A stretch of 64,000 nt of DNA from the NCBI RefSeq assembly GCF_024323335.1, contig NC_066581.1:176879330-176943329 (forward strand), read 5' to 3'. A program made the position numbers and the translations under genes. The notes beneath the pieces are model-generated. The model was given only the letters and a program-made list of their open reading frames with translations, was not told where the DNA came from and made no database searches. This DNA is from Lathyrus oleraceus (lineage: Eukaryota; Streptophyta; Magnoliopsida; Fabales; Fabaceae). This document shows positions 32,501 through 44,100 of this stretch, in pieces; within the stretch, counting starts at the first letter, position 1, and every line of letters begins with the position of its first letter.

Positions 32501-33745
32501 ATATCTCATGCGAGTTTCTTATCCACGGTCTGCCGGTAATGGATATTATATCTCATGCACTCTTTGGGTTTGTTTCCCCAACTGAGTAAGATTTGCATTT
32601 CTTTATAGAATCAAGTATCCATCCTATAAACAAGTTTGTTGTTATAGCTTTCTTCAGGATGATGTGTGTTTTGGCATATATACCAATTCACGTTTTCGGT
32701 AGATCACCTATTATATACCCAGTAACCGGTATCTCTGGTGTTTCTTACCATGCGAGTTTATTATCTACGTTCTGACGGTAATAGATAATATATCTCATGC
32801 GAGTTTCTTATCCACGGTCTGCCGGTAATGGATATTATACCTCATGAACTCTTTGGGTTTGTGTCCCCAGTTGAGTAAGATTCATTTTCCCGTTGTGGAT
32901 TCGAATGTCCATCCCGTAAGTCGATTTGCTTTTTCAAGCCCTCCTTTCGGATGATGAGTGTTTTGGCATATATACCAATTCACGTCTTTGGTTAGTCACC
33001 TATTATATACTTCGGTATCTCTGGTGTCTTTTCCTTTCGAGTATATTATTCACGGTCTGCCGGTAATGAATAATATGTCTCATGCACTCTTGGACTAATC
33101 TCTTGATTGTTCTCTCCGTAGAGTAAGATTCATATTCCTTGTGGAATTGAATATCCATCCTAAACAAGTCTGCTGTTCTAGCCTTCTTCAGGATGATGAG
33201 TGTTTTGGCATATATACCAATTCACATTTTGGTCGGTCACCTATTATATACCCAGTAACCGGTATCTCTGGTGCTCCCTCCCCTTCTGTTCCCTGTTATG
33301 ACCTTGGTCCCTTGTGGAGTCCGATTTTCCTGAGTTTGTGTACCTTTTCCAGGTCTTTCTCAGATGTTTGGTTGATTGATATCTCTCACCCTTATACCGG
33401 TCTTAGATATTCATTCTTCCTGAGTTTGTTGCCCTTATACCGGTGACACCTCGTTCTTTGGTACTTCCTCAGTGAAGTTTTTCTGTTGCTTCTCCCCAGG
33501 AGTCAGCTTGTGTCTCTCCAATGAATTTATTTTCCTTTGGAATTCTTTTCCCCAGTGTGAGTCCTTCACTCCCCAATGAGGCCTCCAGTCTGATTTCTGT
33601 TACTCCCTAATCAGAGTCGTGTATTGTTCACGCTGTGTCAGTTTTGTTTATCCCCAACTAGAGTCTTGTTAGAGTCTCTGTTCCTGGTGAGTGTATTACT
33701 CCGATGGATCGTCTTTTCTTCTGTGTGAATCATATTCCCCACAGA
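29527..33745 (+). repeat. Dispersed tRNA-3'-end-like (PBS-complementary) words, unit 1
   Basis: At least 20 copies of a degenerate word related to TCCCCAGCAGAGTCGCC, the sequence complementary to the PBS. Best copies: 29527-29542 (TCCCCAGTATAGTCGC), 30277-30292, 30342-30355 (TTCCCCAGCGGAGT), 31114-31127, 31638-31650, 33652-33670, 33737-33752. All are in element-sense orientation. Unit 2 repeats them at +12,128. Confidence 0.7.
31963..33280 (+). repeat. Long-period repeat with compensated hairpins, unit 1
   Basis: Units share GTTTTGGCATATATACCAAT at about 32379, 32668, 32960 and 33203, and ACCTATTATATACCCAGTAA. Each contains a hairpin with loop CGGTCTGCCGGTAA or CGTTCTGACGGTAA and changing arms: TATTATTCA/TGAATAATA (31963-31994, again 32229-32260), TATTATCTA/TAGATAATA (32470-32501), TATCCA/TGGATA (32520-32545). 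Confidence 0.82.
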
Positions 33746-33885
33746 GTTTTTGTCTTTTGCATACATACATTTGCATCATGAGGTCTCTTAGGGACCAAAA
33801 TTTGTCTCATTACTGTTATTTAAGCCCATTCTACCGCGTCGAGATGAAGATTTCTAAACTTCACTTCTCCGGCTAGAATGACCTT

Positions 33886-33898
33886 AAATAGGGGCATC
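33886..33898 (+). promoter_or_regulatory. Polypurine tract, unit 1
   Basis: AAATAGGGGCATC directly before the TG of LTR 2. Shared with unit 2 and close to those of Ogre-A and Ogre-C. Confidence 0.82.
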
Positions 33899-36800
33899 TG
33901 TAAGACCCCAATTTTGGCCCTAAGATCCCTCATGGCCCATATCATATCATATCATGGCCTCAAGGATCATTGCATGCCCTAGCTTCCCTCCTAGTGGGTA
34001 GGTTGCTTTGTGAGTGTGGTTCTTGATCACCAAGCATGTTTTGCATTTGTATATCTTTGCTTTTCATATGTTTACTAACCAAAAAGTACAAAAATATTGT
34101 CATTATAACCATGTTACTTGCAGCTGAAGCAATCATCAGCCAATTAGGTCAAAATCAGTCAAAATCAGTCAAAGTCAGTCATTGCAGTGGATGGTGGCCA
34201 TTCTTGCAGAATTTGGGCACCATGATCAATCATCAAGAGTTCATATATGTTGTGACATCATTTGGAGTCAAGATATCAAGGAATTAGGGTTTGGAATTCA
34301 TCAGAAGGTGCTTCAGTCAAGCAAAACCCTAGAAAGTCAAACTTGGTCAACTGTGGATTTAATCAGTGATTTGATGGTGGGATTTGGTCTGAGAGGTCTC
34401 ATTCATGCTTATACAAGCTTCATATATCATGTCAAGCATCCACAGTGAAGAAAATAAAGTCAGACAGGGAATTTCCAAAAATAGAAAGTTGACCTGTAAT
34501 TCAAATTTGCCAAAAATGGAAACTTCTTGATCCTAAACTTACATCATGATACAAGCTTCAAATGAATTTTTGCCCAACATGAAAGTTGAAGATCTTGTTC
34601 TCCCATTTCCAAAAAGTCCAAGAACACTCAATTTCCATGTATGGTTGGCAAGTTATGATCAATTCAATCTCAAACATTTGTGAACTTCAAAAGGCCATAT
34701 CTCTCAAACCATTTGGCCAAATTTGGTGAGGTTTTTTCCAACAAGTCATATTTGATCCCCTCTTTCCAAAAATGTCACCATCATGCATCAAAACCTCACC
34801 ATTCAAAATGGCCTTTTTGAACTTGCTTGAATTAATTTCAAGTGAAGGTGAAATTTGACTTTTCAAAATAATCATTTTTAAACCATTTGGCCAATTGGAA
34901 ACATTCAGAAATGTCATTTGGGACATGTTTGCAAGCCCGATTTCGCAGCCAGCACCTTACACCTCACCACCTAAGTGAAAATGCTCCAATTAGCAAAATG
35001 GTCATTTTTAGCAAAGCATGATTACTACTCCATTAGCCAACACTAAACAGAAGTATATAAACACATTTTCTGTCAATTGGAACCCTAGCAGCCTCACACT
35101 CACTCAGAAAAATCACTTGCTCTCAAAACACACATTTCCTTCATCTTGAAATTCTGCAAGAACCTTCAAAGCACACGATTCCTTTTGGTTTGTTCCACCA
35201 TTTTCCAACTATTTGGCAGCCTTTGCAAGTGGTATTTCTCCACTGTAACAGCAATCTCCAGCTCTGCTTCATCAAAGTTCAGCCATGGCAAGATTCGATT
35301 TGGGCTATTTCAAAGACTCCTGAGCTAAACATCCTTCACCATTCACCTTTTGGAGCTTGGAACCTCATCTGTTTTGAACCAGAACCACCAAACAACATCC
35401 AAATCATCACTGTGCATCAGTTTTGGTAAGATTTCGAGTTCCTTCATTTCCTAAATCATGCCATGCTTATGATAGAGCTTGCTATGCTGGTCATTATGAG
35501 CTTTAATTTGATGAAAATGGTTAAGTAGTTAGCAAGTTATGTTGAAATGAATATTGATGCTCAAACATGTTCTTGCTCGATTTGTTTTGTTTGAGATGAT
35601 TTAGTGAAAATGATGCTTGGATTCATGATGTGTGTGGTTTGCTGAGTTTAATAGTGTGCTTGATTTCATGTTTCTGTGCAATTTCATTTTCACGATTTCT
35701 TGATGGTGAAGAAGACAACACTGTTCATGAAAACCCTAAAACATTTTTCCAGAATTCTGTGTTGAACGATTTTTGCATGGCCATGTTACTGTTTCATTGA
35801 ACCGGCCAATCAGAACATTTCCTTGCCTCGCCCTTAAGCGCACCGTTTCATTAAGTTGATCCGTTATTTACCAATTTGCCATTGTGTCCAATTAATCCAA
35901 TTAAATCATATTTGTTTTCAATAATTATTTCATTTTGATGCATCAATTTACAAAAATCATGGAGCTCTCAATTTTAATCCAAAACTCATGGGATTTTTGC
36001 ATCATGTTCATCACAACCTCTACTTATTTATCATATTTTTTCCAGAATTTTTGCATGGTCGAATTTTATTTGGTATTAGGGTTTTGCACATGTGACAATA
36101 TTTTGTACCTTTTACCAAAACACTTGTGAAATGATGATGCATTATCCAATAGCCCTGAAATATTTTGTGCTTAAACTAGACTCACTCATGGTGATTTTGG
36201 TGTAGAGTTTGTGAATTTATCTTATCTGGATTGTGAGTTATGAATTTTTGAATTAGGGTGTGACAATTTGTGTCACACCAATGATGTGCAACTTCATGAT
36301 TTTTTTTACCATGCTTCTTGATCTCCAATTGGCTTGAATTTTTGCATGAACCTACTCTTGTATGTCTAGTTTACATGTGAATTTTCTTGGAATTATTTGT
36401 GGCATTTCCTAATTGTTTGAGATTTTCTCCCCTGTTTGACCAAAATGTTGACTTGTGTGATACATGTTGCCATTCCATTTGTGAAATTCTCATACTTTAT
36501 TGGATGAACATGAAATTTGACATGTGATTACTAGACATCTTAAGCTTTGTCATGGTGTTGATCCCATTCATTTCTTATTTGTTATCACTGACTTATGATT
36601 TTTTGAAGTTGATACATGTTTGGTTGACTTCTTTGAGCATGCTTAAACTTGCCTTGCTTTTCTGATTTTCATTGACCATCTTCCCTTGATCCAAATGAGC
36701 TGAAATTTGACATGCATATCATGCTATGGATTATGATTGACGATGATTTATCTGATAATTTATTGAATTGTTTATGATTGGTTTTGAGTTGAGTCTTGCT

Positions 36801-38371
36801 GTTGACTTCTATGAGCTCCCATTTGCCATGCTTTGACTTCTTTTGCTTATGAAATGATGATGATGCATGATATGAATGTGAAACCAATTGATTTTGTTTC
36901 TTAAATGTTTAAACTTGATTTTGATTGGATATCACTTGCTGTTTTGACTTTCTCATTCTCTTTTAACCCTAGGCTTGTCCTAGTGGTCTTGTTGCTCATG
37001 TTTGAGTTCATGTTTTCAGGTTAAGCAACAAATGCTTCAAAGAGACCAATACAAATTGATTAAGCTTGATTGTTTATCATGAGCTAACCTCTTTGTTTTG
37101 TAGGTGGCTTGACTCATATGATTTGAGTCTTGCGCTTTGCACATTCATCTGATTATGTTGACTGTTAATTCTATTCTCATTTTGCTTTGACTTTGAGTTG
37201 TGTACTGATTCTGTTTGACTATTTCAGGTACCATTAGTTGCTTAGTTCTTTGAACTTGCTTTGCTTTGCTTTATAGCAATTTGCATTGAGGTATAATCCC
37301 TTTTCTTCATGTAGTCTGGAAGACCTGGCCTGTTACTTGGCCAGGCAACTGTCTGAAGTCCTCCTTAAGAGGCAATGCTTGTGTGTGTTTACTTTTGTCC
37401 CAAGCAGGAAAAGTCCTTTAAATAAGGCAATTGGTAGATCAAAGAGATAAGCAACCTATCTCCTACTATTCTGTGAGTCTTCTCCTTACTCCCATTACAT
37501 GGTTGTAGCATTGAGATCCAAACCCAAGATCTATAGAGTCTAACTTGTGGAAAGAGCTCCATCTTTCTGAGCTCCCACACCTTCTGATATTCAATGCTCC
37601 CCCTGACCAGGGATAAGAGCAATGAGGCACACCCCTCATATCCTTTCATCTGCTTCACCTTAGCCCCTCAATGGCAAGGTTAAGAGCACCATTAACCCTA
37701 TTCCAGTTGGCCTCAGTGCCTTACCCTTTTGTATGAGCCTCCTTGTTTGGTTATAGTGTGTGCTGAATGCTTTCATTGATTGATTGCTTATCTCGTATGC
37801 ACATGTTTGCTCGCATGCTTTGTGCATTTATCATCATTTATTGCTCATTGATGCATAATCATCTCATTTGTCTTTGTGACATTATCATTGTTGTTTGCCC
37901 ATTGAGGACAATTGTAAGACCATTCATTGGCTATTGTTCCTATGATGTGGAAGTGAGTATAAGACCATCACCTTGGCCACTCATCTTATCTTTGATGGAA
38001 GGTACGTAGGCAGCGGGTTCATCCGTTCAAACCCAATAATAAAATTGTATATTCTTTTCTCATCATCCCAATCATGTTTCCACAATATTTATGTCATAAC
38101 AAATAACAATTTAGTACAACAAGTGTGAAAAGGGCTCCCTAGGAGTACCTAGGACGTAGTGGGTGCCTAACACCTTCCCATTGCGTAATTTACCCCTTAC
38201 CCAGACTCTCTGATCTTTTATTAGTTTTCTACGTGTAAAACTTCTTAGGCTTTTGTTCGCTTTTTAGCCAGTCCTTTGGATAAATAAAAGTGCGGTGGCG
38301 ACTCGAAATCTTTGTATATCTTTGCTTATGATTTAATCAATAAATCATATAGCGACGAATACACCGCTACA
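33899..38371 (+). repeat. LTR 2 (middle) of Ogre-B with 978-bp internal deletion
   Basis: Same ends as LTR 1. The segment matching LTR 1 24887-25864 is missing; the join at 37990-37993 is the shared CTTT of CATCTTATCTTT and CCTTACCTTTGATGG. U3, TATA and the U5 block are kept. It shares bases with LTR 3 against LTR 1 (G at the position of 20935, G at 21167, C at 24706). Confidence 0.92.
35053..35063 (+). promoter_or_regulatory. TATA box, LTR 2
   Basis: GTATATAAACA, same context as LTR 1. A transcript from here would cover unit 2. Confidence 0.62.
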
Positions 38372-38378
38372 GAAAAAG

Positions 38379-38396
38379 TGGCGACTCTGCTGGGGA
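38379..38396 (+). promoter_or_regulatory. Primer-binding site, Ogre-B unit 2
   Basis: TGGCGACTCTGCTGGGGA seven bases after LTR 2, identical to unit 1. Confidence 0.92.
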
Positions 38397-39560
38397 TTAA
38401 AATCGATCCTTGGTGGTATTGCCTACTTTTCGCCCTTGTTGTGCTATATTGTTATCTGTTATATGACATATTTTTGTACGATTTGGGATAAATGTATTGA
38501 TTGTAATGTTTGAATTGCTTGATATACAATTGCTGTTTGCTTTGGTGATCCGTGAGATGAGTTCTATACCCGAACTCGAGTGCACTCTAGGATAGGAGAA
38601 TGGCATAGTCTTGTTGACTGGTGAGGAGTATTCCTTAGCCAGTTGACTTGCGAGTCCATTCACTTGGTGGAGGTCATGTTGGATCAATAATGTCACACAA
38701 GTTATTTGTGGTTAGGCATTATTCTTTCAATCATGTTCCGCAGAAGCCAAGGACCTTAGTTTACCAAACCCATCTTTGCCTATTTTTAGGAACGTAGTGC
38801 GGAGGTCGTTCAGATGTAAGTTCTGATACGATTGTTACGCGATACTACACTCATGAGAGTTTCTCTTGAGAATATTCTTGGAATACGAGTATTCGTTCCT
38901 CCGATAATATTCGAAAGATGGAACGATGATTATGGGAACCTCTGGTAGAACATGTCTGGCAGGTTTAAACCCTAGTACACTCCCTTTGGGTGGTTCTTAA
39001 CCGAGACTCCATGCTCGTGACTCTCAACAAACCCGTGATTCGTGGTTGAGTCGTTCAGACACCGTTAATATCAATGGAACCCGGATCAGGTGTAAAACCT
39101 AAAATCCACCAAAGCGGCTGGTTGATATTAAGGATGTTCGAGCCGGTTCATGTACCGTTAATATCAATGGAACTTGGGTGTCGATAAGGTGAAAACCTAA
39201 ATCCACCAAAATGGATGATTGATATTGGGGATACATAGAGCTTTCCCACGACCTTTGTTTGGTGTGACTTGCTTGATCCTTGAGTGTGATTGTTGCATTC
39301 ATGCATTCACGCATTCATCCGCATTCATGTCATCAGAAAAAAGAAAATTTTCAAGGAACTCAAAGGAGTTTATTTGCAAAAATTTCAAACATGAAAAAAC
39401 CGGGAAAATTTTTTCACCTGATATATCTGATGAGATATTTTCATGTATGATCAAAATGCTTAAACATTTCAAAGTTTGCAAATAAAACCTTCGAGTTCCT
39501 TTGAAATAAAAACAAGCATATGCATAAACACTTCATGCATCATTTGCATAAGCAGGTGTT
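38397..39560 (+). other. Leader of Ogre-B unit 2
   Basis: Same layout as unit 1: leader stem-loops at about 39064-39225 and the fold-back repeat at about 39346-39507 in place of ORF1. Few base differences, including a one-base shorter A-run near 39378. Confidence 0.75.
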
Positions 39561-39960
39561 TTGTTCCGGTCTCCCGTCCTGTGGTCTGACCCTGCGATCT
39601 TCATTTATTTTGAAGACGCACTTTGCCGGTATGATACCAGAGCCAACTCTGCCAGATGGATGGATCAGATTGAGCAAGAGAATTGTGGACTCGAAGAGGA
39701 ATTTACCAGACTATGTACTGTTGATGGATTTATTCCTGGTTAACCCATCCCGGGCGGGCATTGGCTACTATTCTGGGGCACTTAATGAACAAGGTTTGTT
39801 CGCAAGTGGAGGATTCATCCATGACGATCAACCTGCAGAAGAGGCTGCTGCTATCTTGGAAGAGGATGCAGAGGACCTGAACAATTTTGTTATTCCTGGT
39901 GGTGTCTGCCACAATTGGGTCGCTGTGGATGTTCCTACGGTCATTCATAAGTCAGCGTGA
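39561..39960 (+). pseudogene. Gag N-terminus joined to protease-frame C-terminus, unit 2
   Basis: Identical junction to unit 1 with two or three base differences (for example near 39757 and 39788). Encodes the same Gag start and the tail WVAVDVPTVIHKSA before the intron region. Confidence 0.8.
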
Positions 39961-40416
39961 ATTGTTCATTTTGTTCAAAACCCTTCTCCCATGCCAAAAG
40001 GAGAAGTGATGACATTGTTGGCAGCATTTAATACAATGATGTTTTCATTCAATTAATGCACTGTCAAACATTTGTTTTTCCATTTGTTTTCACTTTTTGC
40101 TTTTGCATGAAATCGGTGATCACAAAAAACCATGAAAAACAATAAAACAACATTTTTCATCTGCATAAATGATTTGTTTGTTTAAATATCAAAAGCTTTT
40201 CATTATCCAAAATCATTATGCAGGGATTTCTAAACCCATTGAACATAATGATCCAACGCCATCTCCCAATCTTGAATGCCTTGTATTTGAAGCAGAGGAA
40301 GATGATGTTGAAGGGGATTCCTGATGAGATTACCCGCCTTCTTGAGCACCAAAGGAGCTCATTCAGCTGTATCATGAGAATCAGCAAAACAGTCAAACTG
40401 GGGCATTACAAATATA
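39961..40416 (+). other. Retained intron region and RT-linker start, unit 2
   Basis: Matches 27833-28288, including the acceptor-like TTATGCAG. One coding-side difference near 40370 changes a Tyr codon context to Cys in one frame. Confidence 0.6.
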
Positions 40417-40564
40417 ATGTAAAAAAAAAAAAAAAAAAATGAGAGGAAAAAAAAGAAAAAAAAAAAGAGTAAAAAAGAAAAGAGGGTGGAAAAATAAGAA
40501 AAAATCAAAAATCAGGAAAAAAATTTCAAAATTTTTTTCAAAGGAAAAAAGAAAAATTATACCC
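40417..40564 (+). repeat. A/G-rich purine tract, unit 2
   Basis: Same position and composition as in unit 1, with a few substitutions. Confidence 0.85.
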
Positions 40565-40915
40565 TTAAGTCCCTTGTTGACTGATGCTGAATGGATTCAG
40601 AGTCGTTATGACCAACTGAGTTTGATTGAAGATAAGCGTTTAACTGTCATATGCCATGGTCAGCTATATCAGCAGAGAATGAAGAAAGCATTCGATAAGA
40701 AGGTCAAGCCTCGTGTGTTCCGAGAAGGTGACCTCGTGCTCAAGAAAGTTTTGTCTTTCGCGCCCGATTCCAGGGGCAAGTGGACTCCAAACTACGAGGG
40801 TCCATATGTTGTTAAGAGAGCCTTTTCAGGCGGAGCTTTGATGCTTACAACAATGGATGGGGAGGATTTCACTCGTCCTGTGAACTCAGATGCAGTCAAG
40901 AGATACTTTGCCTAG
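40439..40915 (+). CDS. Basic leader fused to Ogre integrase C-terminal domain, unit 2
   Basis: 158 codons, open, with five residue differences from unit 1 (Phe/Ile and Tyr/Phe in the basic leader, Ser/Leu, Glu/Asp and Ala/Val). The GPYVVKRAFSGGAL module and the stop are the same. Retention of length is expected for such a young duplication and is not proof of selection. Confidence 0.5.
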   Translation: MRGKKRKKKRVKKKRGWKNKKKSKIRKKISKFFSKEKRKIIPLSPLLTDAEWIQSRYDQLSLIEDKRLTVICHGQLYQQRMKKAFDKKVKPRVFREGDLVLKKVLSFAPDSRGKWTPNYEGPYVVKRAFSGGALMLTTMDGEDFTRPVNSDAVKRYFA

Positions 40916-40958
40916 AAAAAAAAAGTATATGCAAAAAAAAAACAAACAGAATAGCTCG

Positions 40959-41110
40959 CTAAGTTGAAAACCCGAAAGGGCGGCTTAGGCAAAAATGAGC
41001 GTCTCGGTGGAGAACCCGCAAAGGTAATCCAGGCAAAAATTAGAGACTTGAAAAAAAAGAGGTATATTTGCATCCCGCTAGATTGAGTACCTCACCCTGG
41101 GGCAATCTAG
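40959..41110 (+). repeat. Three tandem stem-loops after pol stop, unit 2
   Basis: Same arms as unit 1: CTAAG/CTTAG, TGGA/TCCA, CTAGATTG/CAATCTAG. Confidence 0.82.
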
Positions 41111-44100
41111 GCAAAAATTAGGGATTTGGCAAGTAACTGCATCCTGACAAGACTTTTTGTTCTACAGTCGTCATTTCGTCAGAAGATTCTCGATTCGTCG
41201 TCAACCGAAGCTTCGGATACATCGAGATTCAAATTGGTAGAGAAAGGATCATTATGTTCAATGTAGCCCTCTTCCAATATATATCACTGATTTCAAATTT
41301 GTACAGATCTATGGAGTCTTGCCATTTGCAGGCTACCATTCCATCAAATCAATTTGAGCTTTTTATCCAATTATTTGCACTCTTATTTGTTTCAATTCAA
41401 CAAATGTTTTGCATGTTTTAAATTGATAAAATATCATTGTTTTAAACAAATCAAATTTTTTAAAATTTGTCATTTTAGACAAAGTGAACATTCACAATAT
41501 TGAAAGGATACTCAAGAATATCTCAGTGCTCTCCCGAGGGTGGCATGATTTCCAACAGGTAAGACATTTGTTCATATTCCTGGTTTGGTTGTATCTTCTT
41601 TCTTCAGATCTTTGTTGAGGATGATTCCTCAAACAGAGTTGTTGTTGGGGTTGTTCCCCAGTATAGTCGCAAGCAGAGTGTTGTTGAAGACTTCGTTTTC
41701 TCCAGCAGCAGTTTTCCCCAACATGGGTGTTTCCTTGTGAGTTTCGGCGGTTGATTGGTTTGTCATCTAGGTGCCCCGTCACTTTCTCCAGTGGATCGCC
41801 TGCCCCAGACTTTATTTGTCTCCTCAGCACAGTCATGAGTAGAGCTGTTATCGATATCCCCATCGGATTTTCGAGCAGAGTTGTTGTCACTCTTCCCAGT
41901 GCAGTTGCCAGCGGAATTGTCTGTTTCCTCAGCACGATCGCTTTCTTTTTGAAAGACTCGGTAAGTCAGTGGTTTGATACCCGGTACTTTACCTTTTCCC
42001 CGGCGAGGTCGTCTGCGGAATTGTTGCTATCTCTCCATCAGAGTTCTTCTCTCCAGTAGAGCAGGATTTATTTTCCTATTCAGTGGTTGATTGGGTTGAC
42101 ATCCCAGTATTTTCAACCATCTTTTCCTCAGCGTAGTCTGCAGAGCGTTTGTTGTGGCAGTTTTGCCTGTTAAATACTCCTTCAATCCCCAATATGGTCA
42201 GATGATGGCTTTGGCCTCCAGTGAACGGATTGATTTCCTGACTGTTTGTGATCCACAGTAGAGTGGCTTATATTGCAGAATCTACTTGTTGTGATCAGTT
42301 TGCTGTGAATTCTCCCCAAGTAGAGTGGTTTGTTGCAGAATCTATTTGTTTGATCTGTCCTCCCTCAGTGGTTTGTTCCCCAAGAGAGTAGCCGACAGTA
42401 TTTTTCCCAGTAGAGTTGCTTATACAGCTAGATTCTATTTGGATGATATCATTCTCCCTCAGTGGGTTGTTCCCCAGCGGAGTTATGTGGAGTTGCTTCT
42501 ACAGCAGTTCGTGTTTGTGCTTACGCACTTTTTGTTTCTCAGTTGACACTGGGATCCCCTGCAGATACTTTGGGACTTCTCTTGTTCTCCTACAGATTCG
42601 TCTTGGTGGCTGTTTTGCCCGTTGTGACTTTCTGTGCCCTGATTGGGTTATCTACTGATCCATCACTCAGAGATTTTGTTTCCTGATATCTCCGACCCTC
42701 TGCTTCTTCAGCAGTACTCGCAGATCTTTGCTTGACAGCATGAAGATCTCCGCAGATTGGCTCTCCAGCTGGTTTTTCCCCTGGAAGTATAATACCGGAC
42801 GTCCAGTTCCTGGACCTGTTGTGTTAGAATTGTCTGTTTTGTCCGCATTCATCAAACATAAATCACGCATATTCATGCATATTCATAAACATTCAGATAT
42901 TCATGTCGCATTTCTTGCCATGTATCTTTTGTTGTTGTGTCTCCTGCTATGGTGATATAGATCTCTTTACAGATCTCCCCAAGCAGATGTCGGGTGTTTA
43001 TAAATCTCTCCATATAGAGTCAACCCCATAAGCAGAAAATGTTGTCTTTCCTTCTGCAGTTCCCCACTGAGATACATCCTCGTGGACGACGGTTTCTTCC
43101 GTTTCCTCCCAACACATATATTGGGATGGATGTTCCTATTTGAGTTATATCCTCATTAGGACGTGTCTGGATTCAGTCTGTCTTTTCGGATTATTCCCGA
43201 ATTGGCTATTTGTCAAATGTCTTATACTTCCCAGTGGGTTGTTCCCCAGTGGAGTAGTTTTTGGGCCTCTACCCTCGTACCGGTAGTTATAAGTCCTATG
43301 TTTCCTGGCTTTCTTGGCAGAATTTGTGGTTATACACCTTTTATTCTCCAGCCAGAGTTTTGGTTTTCTACCCTCATACCGGTAGTTGTAAATCCTATTT
43401 TCCTGCTCTTCAGCAGTTTGTGGTTTGTTATAAACCCTATTTTGGTTTCCCGTGCGGATTTGTGATTTGTTCTATCCCCACGCGGAGTTGTTGGTCTTCT
43501 ACCCCGTTTTCGGTAGATGTAAACCCTGATTTTCTGGTCACCCCCACCCTTTTGGCCCTCTGCCTACAAACCAGCAGTCGTAAGTCCTATCTTTGCGGTT
43601 TTTCTACCTACAAACCGGTAGTTATAAACCCTGTTTTCTCCACTTGCAGAGTTAACTTTGTTGTTCATCCCAACCGATGACAATTTCCTCTTTGTGGTTA
43701 TCTTCATCTAGTTCTTGATGTTGATTTTCCTTTGCTTGGATAAGTTGCTCAGATCAGCACTTATATCCCCAGCAAGTCTTTTGTGGATAATTGCCGGATG
43801 CTAGCAATTTTATCCCCAGCGGGTCCTTTCACCTTTTGTCAGTGATTTGTTCCCCGGATCATTGATTGTTTATCAATGCATCCCCAGCTAGTCCCTGTGG
43901 ATAATTGCCGGATGCTTGCAATTTATCCCCAGCGAGTCTTCTTTCGTTTACTCTTTTGTTGGTAATGTCTGTTGCTCCCTTTGATTGGTTATCATTATAT
44001 ACCTAGTTTGGTATCCCGATGCCTTTCTTTTTGGTTGATTTATCCTTTATTAACCCAGTAACCGGTTGTGGATAATCTTCCATGCGAGTGTATTATTCAC

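Larger units (their letters stand above)
28983..33885 (+). other. Long 3' untranslated region, unit 1
   Basis: Almost 5 kb without credible genes. Order: homology block shared with Ogre-A (around 29170-29215), AT-rich part (29220-29360), then a long region of dispersed short words of the type TTCCCCAGTAGAGTTG (29527-33745), CTACC-GGTAG hairpins (31137-31505), GGATAATTGC hairpins (31665-32110), and a period of about 240 to 290 bp repeated about four times (32090-33280). Open frames here change between repeats and are not called. Confidence 0.8.

Noticed and set aside
29364..33446. Several 60 to 147-codon frames on both strands in the Ogre-B 3' UTR
   Set aside because: They switch frame between repeats, match no protein and follow hairpin and PBS-complementary repeats.
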